A stretch of 55,388 nt of DNA from Chloroflexota bacterium (GCA_026389735.1 JAPLHH010000141.1:1-55388), one strand, 5' to 3'; numbered from the stretch's first letter, positions 1 through 7,220 are shown. Notes: a model not told the origin generated them from the letters alone. Numbers and translations: made by a program.

Positions 1-365
<365 letters not shown>

Positions 366-400
366 TCATAGTATAGCACGTTGTAAAAGCAGCATTAAAC

Positions 401-613
401 ATGTAGTGGTGGGGCTTTAGCCTCGCCCAATGCCACCAAGAGCGCGGCCTCTGTTTTTTGTGTCATTGCGAGCCGAAGGTGTGGCAATCCCTGCATGGCA
501 ACCACGTCTGCCTCGGCTGAGATCGCCACGGCGCTTACGCTCCTCGCGATGACAGAAATGGGTGCTCTCCTCACGATGACATGACGAGCGACCCTAAAGG
601 GTCGCAACTACAT
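401..613. repeat. Palindromic element A, interrupted by another repeat
   Basis: ATGTAG at 401-406 and CTACAT at 608-613 are inverted ends of a two-hairpin element. The left hairpin is around GGGGCTTTAGCC (411-422) and the right one is the perfect GCGACCCTAAAGGGTCGC (588-605). The same element occurs intact and compact (58 bp) at 4587-4644. Here its middle is occupied by a TCATTGCGAG-type repeat, so the copy appears to have been split by insertion. The gap 366-785 otherwise holds only a promoter (660-687). Confidence 0.7.
462..553. repeat. TCATTGCGAG-type inverted repeat (element B)
   Basis: The element starts GTCATTGCGAG and ends CTCGCGATGAC, with GTGGCAATCC and GAGATCGCCAC as inner inverted arms. 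Relatives lie at 12500-12677, 17710-17792 and 55364-55388. A second partial terminus (CTCCTCACGATGAC, 567-580) follows, which suggests a degenerate tandem end. It is non-coding; short open frames across it are artefacts of the palindrome. Confidence 0.75.
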
Positions 614-659
614 TGGTTGGTCAATGAAAACTGTACATTTGCCTGTTTTATTCCACTGG

Positions 660-687
660 TTGACAGTCAAATGCCGCGAGGTATAAC
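660..687 (+). promoter_or_regulatory. Sigma-70-type promoter for the TMEM175-like gene
   Basis: TTGACA at 660-665 and TATAAC at 682-687 are separated by 16 bp. The next gene start is at 786, which gives a leader of roughly 90 nt. Confidence 0.5.
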
Positions 688-785
688 ATTGCCATTACGA
701 GCAACAAAGGGTGGCCTAACCACACAACCGGTCGAAATGGAAAACCACCCGATAAAAGAGTTGCCGATGCTGGCAGGAGGCACTG

Positions 786-1412
786 ATGCCTGAAGAACGT
801 TCCGTCAAATCCCGTTTTGTGCTGACTACAAGGCGCATCGAGGCGCTGGCCGACTGCATTTTTGCCTTTGCCATGACACTTCTTGTCCTCACCTTGACTC
901 TTCCTGATGCGACACAGACTAAGCTCAGCCTAAGCCAATTGCTGGTGGGCCAGTGGCCCAAATTCTTTAATTACGCACTCAGTTTTGTGCTTCTGGCAAT
1001 CTTCTGGATTGTTCATCATCAGCAATTCCACATGATACACCGCACCGATAGGGGACATATCTGGATTAATATCGGTATTCTCATGTTCGTGGCTCTAATG
1101 CCTTTTTCCACAGATGTGGCAGGGAGCTATGGCGACGAGACACTGGCGGAACTTGTGTTCAGCGCCAATCTAATGATATTGGGACTTCTTTTCTTATTAA
1201 ATTGGTGGTATGCCTGCAGGAACCACCGGCTTGTCGACCCCGACCTGAGTAAGGAAAGCATTGCCAGAGGCATACGAAGGAGTTGCATTACTCCGGTTGT
1301 TGCGGCTATATCGATGGTGCTATCTTTTTTCATTCCTCGGTGGGGGCTCACGGTGTATATGTTGATTCCGATTATCCAGTTGCACCCCTGGTTTCGCCAT
1401 CGCGACTGGTGA
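786..1412 (+). CDS. TMEM175/DUF1211-like membrane protein, putative cation channel
   Basis: A 208-residue, strongly hydrophobic protein with about five to six membrane segments. Near the N-terminus it has RIEALADCIFAFAMTLLVL, which matches the first-helix signature of the TMEM175/DUF1211 family (usually R..AFSDGVFAIA.TLLVL). Characterised members are potassium-permeable channels in which the FSD triplet of this helix is important; here the triplet reads LAD, so selectivity may differ. The family usually has one six-helix repeat of about 200 residues in bacteria, which fits this length. An ATG at 786 follows AGGAGG at 776-781, a good ribosome site. It stands alone behind its own promoter. The channel role is inferred from the family only. 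Confidence 0.75.
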   Translation: MPEERSVKSRFVLTTRRIEALADCIFAFAMTLLVLTLTLPDATQTKLSLSQLLVGQWPKFFNYALSFVLLAIFWIVHHQQFHMIHRTDRGHIWINIGILMFVALMPFSTDVAGSYGDETLAELVFSANLMILGLLFLLNWWYACRNHRLVDPDLSKESIARGIRRSCITPVVAAISMVLSFFIPRWGLTVYMLIPIIQLHPWFRHRDW

Positions 1413-1572
1413 GCTTATTGTGCCAGCAGCGAACGGGTTACCAAAGTTGTTGTAAATCTGGCATAAACTGCTTCTTTGATACAATCATTGTCTACCTTGA
1501 GATATGGTCTGCAAACAGCTAAAATTGGGGTTGTTTTTTTGAACAGAATGTGGGTATATACTAGCCTGGAGT

Positions 1573-1860
1573 GTGGCTAACATGGTAGAAACATTTCTGT
1601 GTTCTAATTGTGGTGAGGAGAATCTGATGAGCTACCGGTTTTGCGGAGCTTGCGGAACTAAGCTGGCCGCCGGGGTGCAGCAGTCAGAAAAGACCTGCTC
1701 AAAATGCGGTGCACAAAACCTACCAGATTATAAGTTCTGTGGCAGTTGCGGTGTGAAGTTAGACACTTCCTGTCCTAATTGCGGAGCTGATGTTCCCGCC
1801 GACTCCAGATACTGTCCGAATTGTGCCTATCTTTGTGGTGACGGGAGGTATGAAGTGTAG
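1573..1860 (+). CDS. Triple zinc-ribbon protein
   Basis: A 95-residue protein made almost only of zinc ribbons. CxxC pairs are visible as CSNCG, CGACG, CSKCG, CGSCG, CPNCG and CPNC, giving about three double-CxxC zinc-binding modules of the DZANK/zinc-ribbon type. Such proteins are usually adaptor or nucleic-acid/protein-binding modules; no enzymatic residues are present. The GTG at 1573 opens the frame, but the ATG at 1582 (MVETFLCSNCG) is an equally good start; a TATACT at 1557-1562 could be a -10 element, leaving a very short leader. It precedes an NfeD-like membrane gene on the same strand with about 20-75 bp between them, so the two may be co-transcribed. Confidence 0.65.
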   Translation: MANMVETFLCSNCGEENLMSYRFCGACGTKLAAGVQQSEKTCSKCGAQNLPDYKFCGSCGVKLDTSCPNCGADVPADSRYCPNCAYLCGDGRYEV

Positions 1861-1934
1861 CGGTAGCGGCCCTTGACTTCAATTTGACCTCTAGGTCGCC
1901 TCTGTTTAGAATTCCATTTGAAGCCCTCTGGAAA

Positions 1935-2372
1935 ATGAAAAGCAAATCACCACTCTGGTATACGGTGCAAACGATTTTAGGCTGGATGCTGGAAGAGTCC
2001 ATCCTGGTGGTTGTGGTGCTCTGGCTGCTGCCGCGGTTCAATGTAAACCTTCCGCTGTGGGTTCTGGGTATTTTGATGATAGCTTTAGCGGTGTATTCCT
2101 CCGTTATGTACCGGATAGGTAAGCTGACCTTCCTCATGAAGCCGAAGGTGGCTGCTGAGGCTATAATTGGCAATGAGGGCAAGGTGACCAAGCGGCTGGC
2201 TCCCGAGGGCTATGTTAAAGTTCAGGGTGTGCTGTGGAAGGCGACATGTAGTGAATCTGAACTAGAAGTCGGCGATGAGGTTCTGGTTGTAGGCATTGAA
2301 GGGCTTAGACTGCTTGTCAGACCGAAAGAAAAGACGGTCAAAACCTTCGAGTCCGGAAACCACAAACATTAA
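1935..2372 (+). CDS. NfeD-like membrane protein with C-terminal OB-fold domain
   Basis: From the ATG at 1935 the protein is 145 residues (a TTG at 1884 would add 17). Two hydrophobic segments (about residues 15-32 and 38-58) are followed by a soluble domain with the NfeD C-terminal OB-fold pattern: GNEGKVTKRLAPEGYVKVQG, then LWKATCSE, and VGDEVLVVGIEGLRLLVRP. NfeD proteins act at the membrane, commonly with stomatin/prohibitin-like or membrane serine-protease partners; no such partner is adjacent here. The domain order (membrane part first, OB-fold last) is typical of the short NfeD class. The exact start is uncertain because neither candidate has a strong ribosome-binding site. Confidence 0.72.
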   Translation: MKSKSPLWYTVQTILGWMLEESILVVVVLWLLPRFNVNLPLWVLGILMIALAVYSSVMYRIGKLTFLMKPKVAAEAIIGNEGKVTKRLAPEGYVKVQGVLWKATCSESELEVGDEVLVVGIEGLRLLVRPKEKTVKTFESGNHKH

Positions 2373-2448
2373 ATCCTAAATCCCAAACAATACAAAAATA
2401 CAAACCTTCAAATTTGAAAGCACTCATGTTTTGGCCGTCTGTGGACTC

Positions 2449-2476
2449 TTGACAAAAGCGGAAATGGATGTATAAT
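2449..2476 (+). promoter_or_regulatory. Consensus sigma-70 promoter of the perR-like gene
   Basis: A perfect TTGACA at 2449-2454 and a perfect TATAAT at 2471-2476 are spaced by 16 bp. The predicted transcription start, near 2483, lies inside the palindrome at 2482-2499. Confidence 0.75.
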
Positions 2477-2481
2477 GTAAA

Positions 2482-2499
2482 TAACAATAACTATTATTA
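2482..2499. promoter_or_regulatory. PerR/Fur-box-like operator
   Basis: TAACAATAACTATTATTA is an imperfect inverted repeat (14 of 18 positions match its own reverse complement). Its composition resembles PerR and Fur boxes, and it overlaps the expected transcription start immediately before the regulator gene. Negative autoregulation is inferred from this position. Confidence 0.5.
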
Positions 2500-2504
2500 A
2501 AAAC

Positions 2505-2885
2505 ATGTTGAGGAGAACTAAACAGAAGGAAGCTATTCTTGAAGTGTTGAGAGGTACAACCTCTCATCCGACGGCTGATTGGGTATACAACGAAGTGAGG
2601 AAGGAGATACCAAACATCAGCTTGGGGACGGTATATCGGAATCTCAGGCTATTATGCGAAAGGGGGGAGATTTTAGAGCTGGACCTTTGTGGTACTTTGG
2701 CCCGCTTCGATGCCAGGCAAGACAATCACTACCATTTCAGATGTGAAAAATGTGGTTGGGTATTTGATGTGGATTTGCCAGTAGATGAGGAGATTGACAG
2801 GAGAGCGGCGCAGAAGACCGGTTTTGAGGTTTCGTTTCATCGGCTTGAGTTTCGCGGAGTATGCAAAAATTGTCAGGGAAGCTGA
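2505..2885 (+). CDS. perR: Fur-family metalloregulator, PerR-like
   Basis: A 126-residue Fur-family repressor: a winged helix (residues 1-65, with SLGTVYRNLRLL as recognition helix) and a C-terminal metal-binding dimerisation domain. Structural zinc ligands are C80, C83, C120 and C123. Regulatory-metal ligands H21, D69, H75, H77 and an Asp at 88 or 90 match the PerR pattern; the Asp in RFD at 69 is the PerR-type residue where Fur proteins normally have Glu. PerR senses peroxide by metal-catalysed oxidation of these histidines. It heads a long co-directional run of oxidative-stress, Fe-S and rubrerythrin genes, as expected for a PerR regulon, and has an operator-like palindrome at its own promoter. 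The start ATG has no clear Shine-Dalgarno, and the predicted leader is only about 20 nt. A Fur role cannot be excluded from sequence alone. Confidence 0.85.
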   Translation: MLRRTKQKEAILEVLRGTTSHPTADWVYNEVRKEIPNISLGTVYRNLRLLCERGEILELDLCGTLARFDARQDNHYHFRCEKCGWVFDVDLPVDEEIDRRAAQKTGFEVSFHRLEFRGVCKNCQGS

Positions 2886-2903
2886 TTGTGTGGGAGGTAG
2901 TTC

Positions 2904-3068
2904 ATGCCGAAAGTGGTAATAACATTGGATGAGCAGCAGGTAACTAAACTGGAGCAGGTAATTATTGACCGTGATGAGAAGGGGGCGTGGGAGCTGTTGG
3001 CTGAGATAAGGGCGAAGGTCAAGGCAACTCAGTACACTCGCTGCGGTATAGAGAAGCTGCGAAAATAG
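2904..3068 (+). CDS. Small conserved-looking protein of unknown function
   Basis: A 54-residue open frame starts at an ATG preceded by GGGAGG (2892-2897) and reads MPKVVITLDEQQVTKLEQ, continuing to an acidic/basic helical part and ending TRCGIEKLRK. It lies 18 bp after the perR-like gene, so it is probably co-transcribed. It has no membrane segment and a single cysteine, and looks like a beta strand followed by one or two amphipathic helices. I do not recognise a characterised family. The good ribosome site, tight spacing and protein-like composition make it a likely real gene. Confidence 0.55.
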   Translation: MPKVVITLDEQQVTKLEQVIIDRDEKGAWELLAEIRAKVKATQYTRCGIEKLRK

Positions 3069-3164
3069 TCCCTGTGGAGATAAACATCCGGTAGGTCAAG
3101 GTAATGCGAGGTTGAAATGACGTCTGCATGGCGAGCTCTCTGTGAATTCGTAAACTTTGTTGGC

Positions 3165-3193
3165 TTGACAATGAGGTTATATCTGCCTATATT
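3165..3193 (+). promoter_or_regulatory. Sigma-70-type promoter of the selenoprotein-trxB unit
   Basis: TTGACA at 3165-3170 and TATATT at 3188-3193 are spaced by exactly 17 bp. The predicted transcript starts near 3200, leaving a leader of about 200 nt before the ATG at 3401. Apart from this promoter and the hairpin at 3340-3395, nothing was recognised in the gap 3069-3400. Confidence 0.6.
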
Positions 3194-3339
3194 TGTTGTA
3201 GAACCATCATTCTTGGTCACGTTGTCCTGTGGGGGATGTGAGATGTATTCGGGCAAGAATAGGCTAGATTGCCTTCGGAAATAGGCGTTCAAGCAGGGCT
3301 GTCGGGTAGTTGTGCCTGGCAGCTTTTTAGTTTAACGAA

Positions 3340-3395
3340 GACAGGGGGCAGGGCATATTGTGCGCCTCCTGTCGAAAATGAAAGATTCAAGGAGG
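3340..3395 (+). promoter_or_regulatory. Leader hairpin with alternative pairing to the ribosome-binding site
   Basis: GACAGGGGGC (3340-3349) can pair with GCCTCCTGTC (3364-3373) in a 10-bp stem with one G-T wobble. The CCTCCT inside the right arm (3365-3370) is also exactly complementary to AGGAGG (3390-3395), the Shine-Dalgarno of the gene starting at 3401. The two pairings exclude each other: the upstream stem would free the ribosome site, and its loss would allow the site to be masked. No poly-T tract follows, so this is not a terminator. A regulatory role is inference from base pairing only. Confidence 0.4.
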
Positions 3396-3400
3396 ATGAA

Positions 3401-3637
3401 ATGGCAAAAGAGGTTAAAGTTTATTCTACCACTGCCTGACCCTGGTGCGTTAAAGTCAAGCAGTTGCTGGACGAAAACAAAGTCCCTTATAAGAATCTTG
3501 ATGTTGCCAGAGATAAGGTTGCCCGCGATGAAATGCTCAGCAAGACGGGGCAGTTTGCTGTGCCGGTTATTGACATCGACGGTGAGATTTCCGTCGGCTA
3601 CGATGAGAAATGGCTGAAGCAGAAGCTGAACCTTTAG
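3401..3637 (+). CDS. Selenocysteine-containing glutaredoxin-like protein (UGA at codon 13)
   Basis: From the ATG at 3401, behind GGAGG at 3391-3395, the frame runs to TAG at 3635-3637 with one in-frame TGA at 3437-3439. Reading that TGA as selenocysteine gives a 78-residue glutaredoxin/NrdH-like protein with YSTTAUPWCVKVKQLL where the family has CPWC: Sec13 replaces the nucleophilic cysteine and C16 is the resolving cysteine. The rest of the fold is intact, including the TGQFAVPVIDIDG cis-proline region and a final GYDEKWLKQKL helix. UxxC glutaredoxin/thioredoxin-like selenoproteins are known in anaerobes. Homology continues unbroken on both sides of the UGA, which argues against a pseudogene. 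It is 16 bp upstream of thioredoxin reductase, a natural electron donor. Sec insertion machinery (selABCD) is not in the window, so the reading is strong but not proven here. Confidence 0.85.
3446..3462 (+). promoter_or_regulatory. Candidate bacterial SECIS hairpin
   Basis: Immediately downstream of the UGA, TGC(g)TT at 3446-3451 can pair with AAGCA at 3458-3462, with G3449 bulged, presenting the loop AAAGTC. The loop GU (3455-3456) lies 16-17 nt after the UGA, in the range expected for SelB-binding bacterial SECIS elements, which need a short stem with a GU in the apical loop. The stem is short and lies within codons, so this is a plausible element rather than a firm one. Confidence 0.45.
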
Positions 3638-3653
3638 ATAAAGGTTATGGGCA

Positions 3654-4565
3654 ATGTACGATTTGATGATTATCGGAGGTGGCCCCGCCGGCATGACGGC
3701 AGCTGTTTATACGGCGCGAAAAAAGCTGAATGCCTTGTTGCTTAGCAAAGACGTGGGAGGGCAGGTCCACTGGACGTTGGGGATAGAAAACTATATGGGC
3801 TATCAGCTTATCGAAGGCTCGGAGCTGATTCACAAGTTTGAAGAGCAGGTAAAACAGTTTCCAATAGACATGAAGGTTGGGGAGGGAGTCAGCAGTCTGT
3901 CTCGAATAAGCGGCGGCTTCGAGGCTAAGACTGACAATGGCGAAACCTACCAGGCAAAGGCGGTCTTAATTGCCACCGGTAAGCGCCCTCGCCCCTTAAA
4001 CGTCCCTGGCGAAGAAAAACTCAGGGGCAGAGGGGTTACGTACTGTGCTACCTGCGATGGTCCACTGTTTGCTGATATGAAGGTAGCTGTAATCGGTGGT
4101 GGCAATTCAGCCCTGGAGGCCGTTGATGATATGGTCAAAATCGCCGGGTATGTCTATCTGGTGTCACTGACGCCTCTCACCGGCGACCAGATATTAATCG
4201 ACAGGGTGAAAGGTGCCAGCAACCTGGCGATGTTCTTGGAGCATGAAGTCGTGGCGATAACCGGAGAGAACCTTGTTGACGGGATAAAAATAAGGGATTT
4301 GAAAACAAAGCAGGAAAGGGAGCTTCAGGTTGGCGGTGTCTTTATTGAAATCGGACTTATGCCAAACTCGGACCTGGTAAAGGGTGTAGCTGCTCTTAAT
4401 CGCATTGGGGAAATCGAGGTTAATTGTAACAATGAGACCAATGTTCCCGGCCTTTTTGCTGCCGGAGATGTGACTAATGTCCCTGAAAAACAGATAGTGG
4501 TTGCTGCTGGTGAGGGAGCTAAAGCGGCCCTTCAAGCCCATCGCTATCTCCAAAGGCTGGTCTGA
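3654..4565 (+). CDS. trxB: Thioredoxin-disulfide reductase (flavoprotein)
   Basis: A 303-residue FAD/NAD(P)H disulfide reductase of the low-molecular-weight TrxB type. The FAD-binding GGGPAGMTAAVYTARK is at residues 7-22, the redox-active CATC is C131/C134 followed by DGPLF, the NAD(P)H-binding GGGNSALEA follows, and the FAD-closing FAAGDVTNVPEKQ is near the C-terminus. It reduces thioredoxin- or glutaredoxin-type partners with NAD(P)H in the cytosol. It lies 16 bp after the selenocysteine glutaredoxin, so the two probably form an electron-transfer pair and share the promoter at 3165-3193. The length is normal for the family. I see nothing degenerate. Confidence 0.93.
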   Translation: MYDLMIIGGGPAGMTAAVYTARKKLNALLLSKDVGGQVHWTLGIENYMGYQLIEGSELIHKFEEQVKQFPIDMKVGEGVSSLSRISGGFEAKTDNGETYQAKAVLIATGKRPRPLNVPGEEKLRGRGVTYCATCDGPLFADMKVAVIGGGNSALEAVDDMVKIAGYVYLVSLTPLTGDQILIDRVKGASNLAMFLEHEVVAITGENLVDGIKIRDLKTKQERELQVGGVFIEIGLMPNSDLVKGVAALNRIGEIEVNCNNETNVPGLFAAGDVTNVPEKQIVVAAGEGAKAALQAHRYLQRLV

Positions 4566-4586
4566 CAGGAGAGAAGTTATTTGAGG

Positions 4587-4644
4587 AATGTAGCCGCGAG
4601 GCTTTAGCCTCGCTCAGGCGACCCTAAAAGGTTGCAACTACATT
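4587..4644. repeat. Palindromic element A (intact copy, 58 bp)
   Basis: Inverted ends AATGTAG and CTACATT bracket two hairpins: CGAGGCT-TT-AGCCTCG and CGACC-CTAAAA-GGTTG. It occupies the gap between trxB and the rubrerythrin-thioesterase gene and could form RNA hairpins in the transcript. A split copy is at 401-613. Confidence 0.7.
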
Positions 4645-4698
4645 GAAAATAAATTGATGTCAAGCATTATGTGGTGCTAGTCAAGCAGGGGGAGAATT

Positions 4699-5565
4699 AT
4701 GCAGCTAAAAGGAAGTAAAACAGAAGAAAAATTACGCAAGGCCTTCGTTAGAGAGCTACATGCCCACGCCGGCTATATATACTTTGCCGAGGCTGCCAGA
4801 GAAGCTGGCTTGGAACAAGTGGCTGACATGTTTTTGACGACAGCTCAGAATGAAGCGGAACATGCCGAGCATGAGTTCAAATTCCTTGGCGGCCTGGGTG
4901 ATACCGCAGCAAATCTGAAACTGGCTACTGGTCGTGAGCATGAGGAAGCGACCAAGTTGTATCCCGAGGCGGCAAAAACGGCTAAGGATGAAGGCTTTGA
5001 TGAAATTGCCGATTTTTTCCACCGGATGGGCAAAGTTGAGGCGAAGCATGAGAAGAATTTCCGTCAGCTGCTGGAGACATTAGACGAGGGCGGGACCTTT
5101 AAAGGAAGGACAGTGGGGCATTCAGCGGTTGAGATGGCGCAGCTTATGTTACCGCACCAGACCAATCCTGCCGGTTTTGTCCATGGTGGCGAGTTGATGA
5201 AGCTGATGGATAACGCTGCCGGTGTGGTAGCTGCCCGCCATAGTCGTGCTAACCCGGTCACTGCAATCGTTGAAGACATCAATTTCCATAACCCGGTGCG
5301 CGTTGGAGACCTGGTGCTGATTCATGGCAAAATCACTTTTACCAGCCGCTCATCAATGGAAATGCGGATAGAGGTTGAGGCGGAGAATCTTCTCACCGGC
5401 AAGCGGCTCCCAGCGCTGACTGCCTATTACGTTATGGTGGCTGTGAACCTTGAGGGGAAACCTGTTGAGGTGCCGCCTCTTATCGTCATTACCGAGGAAG
5501 AGGAACGTCTTTTTGATGAAGGCTTGACCAGATATCAGGCGCGAAAGGCGAAATCCGCGAAGTAG
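4699..5565 (+). CDS. Rubrerythrin-domain / hotdog acyl-CoA thioesterase fusion
   Basis: A 288-residue two-domain protein. Residues 1-135 are a rubrerythrin-type ferritin-like four-helix domain, with Glu/His ligand pairs in [28 protein letters not shown] and VEAKHEKNF, but without the rubredoxin domain of classical rubrerythrins. Residues 136-288 are a hotdog acyl-CoA thioesterase of the YciA/BACH type: [20 protein letters not shown] carries the conserved Asn, HGG and Asp, followed by [16 protein letters not shown]. Rubrerythrins reduce peroxide at a diiron site; these thioesterases hydrolyse acyl-CoA. The ATG at 4699 has GGGGGAG just upstream. The reading frame is continuous through the junction, so the fusion is real at sequence level. 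How the two activities relate is unknown; release of damaged or stress-derived acyl-CoA is speculation. Confidence 0.88.
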   Translation: MQLKGSKTEEKLRKAFVRELHAHAGYIYFAEAAREAGLEQVADMFLTTAQNEAEHAEHEFKFLGGLGDTAANLKLATGREHEEATKLYPEAAKTAKDEGFDEIADFFHRMGKVEAKHEKNFRQLLETLDEGGTFKGRTVGHSAVEMAQLMLPHQTNPAGFVHGGELMKLMDNAAGVVAARHSRANPVTAIVEDINFHNPVRVGDLVLIHGKITFTSRSSMEMRIEVEAENLLTGKRLPALTAYYVMVAVNLEGKPVEVPPLIVITEEEERLFDEGLTRYQARKAKSAK

Positions 5566-5579
5566 GAGGAGATGTGATA

Positions 5580-6782
5580 ATGGGGAATGGAAAGAAGCCG
5601 GAAAGAAAAGTCTATCTAGATTATGTCGCTACCACTCCTGTATTACCTGAGGTCATGGAGGCGATGCTACCTTATTTCAGGGAGGTCTATGGAAATCCTC
5701 AATCGCTCCACTCCTGGGGTGATGAAGCCAGAGAAGCGATAGAGAAAGCTCGGGAGCAGGTTGCCGGCCTCGTCGGCGGCAGTCCGGAGGAGATAGTTTT
5801 TACTTCAAGCGGCAGTGAAGCTAACAATCTGGCAGTCAAAGGGCTGGCTCAAGGTCAGATTGAGAAGGGGAAGCATATAATTGTTTCCGCAGTTGAGCAT
5901 TTTTCCGTGCTTCATGCTGTCAGAACTTTGGAAAAGGCTGGCTTTGAGCTTACTGTGGTGCCGGTGGATAAATACGGGCTGGTTGACCCTGATGAGGTAG
6001 CCAGAAATATCAGGAAGGACACAATACTGGTGTCCGTTATGCATGCCAACGGAGAGGTAGGCACAATCCAGGCTATCGCTGAGATGAGTAAGAGGGTTAA
6101 AGAGGCTGGAGTACTCTTCCATACCGATGCTGTGGCTAGTACGGGTAATATACCAGTGAACGTGAATGAGCTGGGAGTAGATGCCTTGAGCCTGGCGGCG
6201 AATCAGTTCTATGGCCCAAAAGGAGCAGCTGCTCTATGGGTACGCAAAAGAATTCGCCTTATTCCATTGATGGATGGGGGTGTGCAGGAAGGTGGGCGGA
6301 GACCGGGTACGGAGAATGTGCCAGCTATTGTCGGTTTGGGTAAAGCTGCTGAGTTAGCCATTAGAGATATGCCATCGCGGATGGGGAAGTTTTCTCAGCT
6401 CAGAGACAGGTTAATCAACGGCCTGCTGACTGCAATTGACCATACCATTCTTACTGGGCACCCTACTCAGCGGCTTCCTCACCATGCCAGCTTTTGCGTT
6501 GAGTTTATTGAAGGTGAAGCCATGCTGCTGCTGCTCAATATTCAGGGTATCGCCGTCTCCAGCGGCTCAGCCTGTACTTCACGAGCCCTGAAAGCTTCTC
6601 ACGTCCTTATTGCCATGGGCATCCCGCATGAAATTGCCCAGGGCTCTTTGCTTTTTAGCCTGGGGGTGGATAATAATGAGGCGGACATAGATTATGCGGT
6701 GGAGAAATTGCCACCTATCGTTGATAGGCTGAGGCAAATGTCTCCGTTATATGCCAAATTCATTAAAGAAAAGAGGGGGTGA
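5580..6782 (+). CDS. Cysteine desulfurase homologue (IscS/NifS type) lacking the PLP lysine
   Basis: A 400-residue fold-type I aminotransferase-family protein with the NifS/IscS layout: [23 protein letters not shown], the EH pair in [27 protein letters not shown], and the persulfide cysteine in [15 protein letters not shown]. The lysine that should form the PLP aldimine, in the usual SxHKFxGPKG, is replaced: the sequence is [10 protein letters not shown], with CAG (Gln209) at 6204-6206. The substrate-carboxylate Arg in GSIRFSLG is also lost (GSLLFSLG), as is the Gln of TDAVQ (TDAVAS). It therefore probably cannot desulfurate cysteine normally, yet keeps its catalytic Cys and sits 6 bp before iscU. 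A lysine-less IscS bound to IscU has been described from Archaeoglobus. ATG 5580 is preferred over GTG 5574 because AGGAGGA ends 8 nt before it. Confidence 0.88.
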   Translation: MGNGKKPERKVYLDYVATTPVLPEVMEAMLPYFREVYGNPQSLHSWGDEAREAIEKAREQVAGLVGGSPEEIVFTSSGSEANNLAVKGLAQGQIEKGKHIIVSAVEHFSVLHAVRTLEKAGFELTVVPVDKYGLVDPDEVARNIRKDTILVSVMHANGEVGTIQAIAEMSKRVKEAGVLFHTDAVASTGNIPVNVNELGVDALSLAANQFYGPKGAAALWVRKRIRLIPLMDGGVQEGGRRPGTENVPAIVGLGKAAELAIRDMPSRMGKFSQLRDRLINGLLTAIDHTILTGHPTQRLPHHASFCVEFIEGEAMLLLLNIQGIAVSSGSACTSRALKASHVLIAMGIPHEIAQGSLLFSLGVDNNEADIDYAVEKLPPIVDRLRQMSPLYAKFIKEKRG

Positions 6783-6788
6783 AGTAAT

Positions 6789-7220
6789 ATGCCGATGTAC
6801 AGTGAAAAGGTGATGGACCATTTTATGAATCCCCGCAATGTCGGCGAGATTAAGGATGCCGATGGCATCGGTGAGGAGGGCAACCCGGTCTGCGGGGATA
6901 TGATGACTTTTTATATCAAGGTGAAGGACAACCATCTTGAAGATGTCAAATTTCAGACTTTTGGCTGTGGTGCTGCAGTTGCCGTTTCCAGCATGGTCAG
7001 TGAGATGGCAAAGGGCAAGACACTGGAGGAAGCTCTGAAAATCACTCCAAGCCTGGTAGCTCAGGAACTGGAAGGCTTGCCCAAGAACAAGTATCACTGC
7101 TCTAACCTGGGGGCTCAGGCACTGCGGAAAGCAATTCGTGACTATACCCAAAAGAAAGGAATCAAAATCGAAGGTCTGGAAGAGAAAGGAGAGGAGCATG
7201 AAGAAGGAGAAGAAAGCTAA
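6789..7220 (+). CDS. iscU: Fe-S cluster assembly scaffold IscU/NifU-N type
   Basis: A 143-residue IscU-fold protein with the three cluster-binding cysteines C35 (GNPVCGD, including the Asp37 that controls cluster release), C60 (TFGCGAAVAVSS) and C104 next to H103 (YHCSNLGAQAL). It assembles [2Fe-2S] clusters from iron and persulfide sulfur in the cytosol. The C-terminal tail (from about residue 128) is highly charged, EEKGEEHEEGEES, and is longer than in E. coli IscU. It follows the lysine-less IscS homologue by 6 bp and overlaps the next gene by 23 bp, so it is in the same operon. The sulfur source is unclear if the IscS partner is inactive. Confidence 0.92.
   Translation: MPMYSEKVMDHFMNPRNVGEIKDADGIGEEGNPVCGDMMTFYIKVKDNHLEDVKFQTFGCGAAVAVSSMVSEMAKGKTLEEALKITPSLVAQELEGLPKNKYHCSNLGAQALRKAIRDYTQKKGIKIEGLEEKGEEHEEGEES

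Noticed and set aside
395..607. Frames within the first repeat region
   Set aside because: They arise from palindromic repeat sequence (elements A and B) and have no protein-like composition. Similar artefacts at 12462-12686 and 17704-17841 were dropped for the same reason.
3029..3292. Minus-strand 87-residue frame
   Set aside because: Low-complexity translation without a ribosome site, overlapping both a plausible small gene and a consensus promoter on the other strand.
3437..3439. The in-frame TGA as a nonsense mutation or frameshift
   Set aside because: The TGA sits precisely at the catalytic cysteine codon, the frame and homology continue unbroken to a normal stop, and a SECIS-like hairpin follows. 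A random mutation at that exact codon is less likely.
7138..7197. Longer start for the small zinc-ribbon protein after iscU
   Set aside because: The upstream part lies wholly inside iscU and lacks a ribosome site; the ATG at 7198 has a very strong one.
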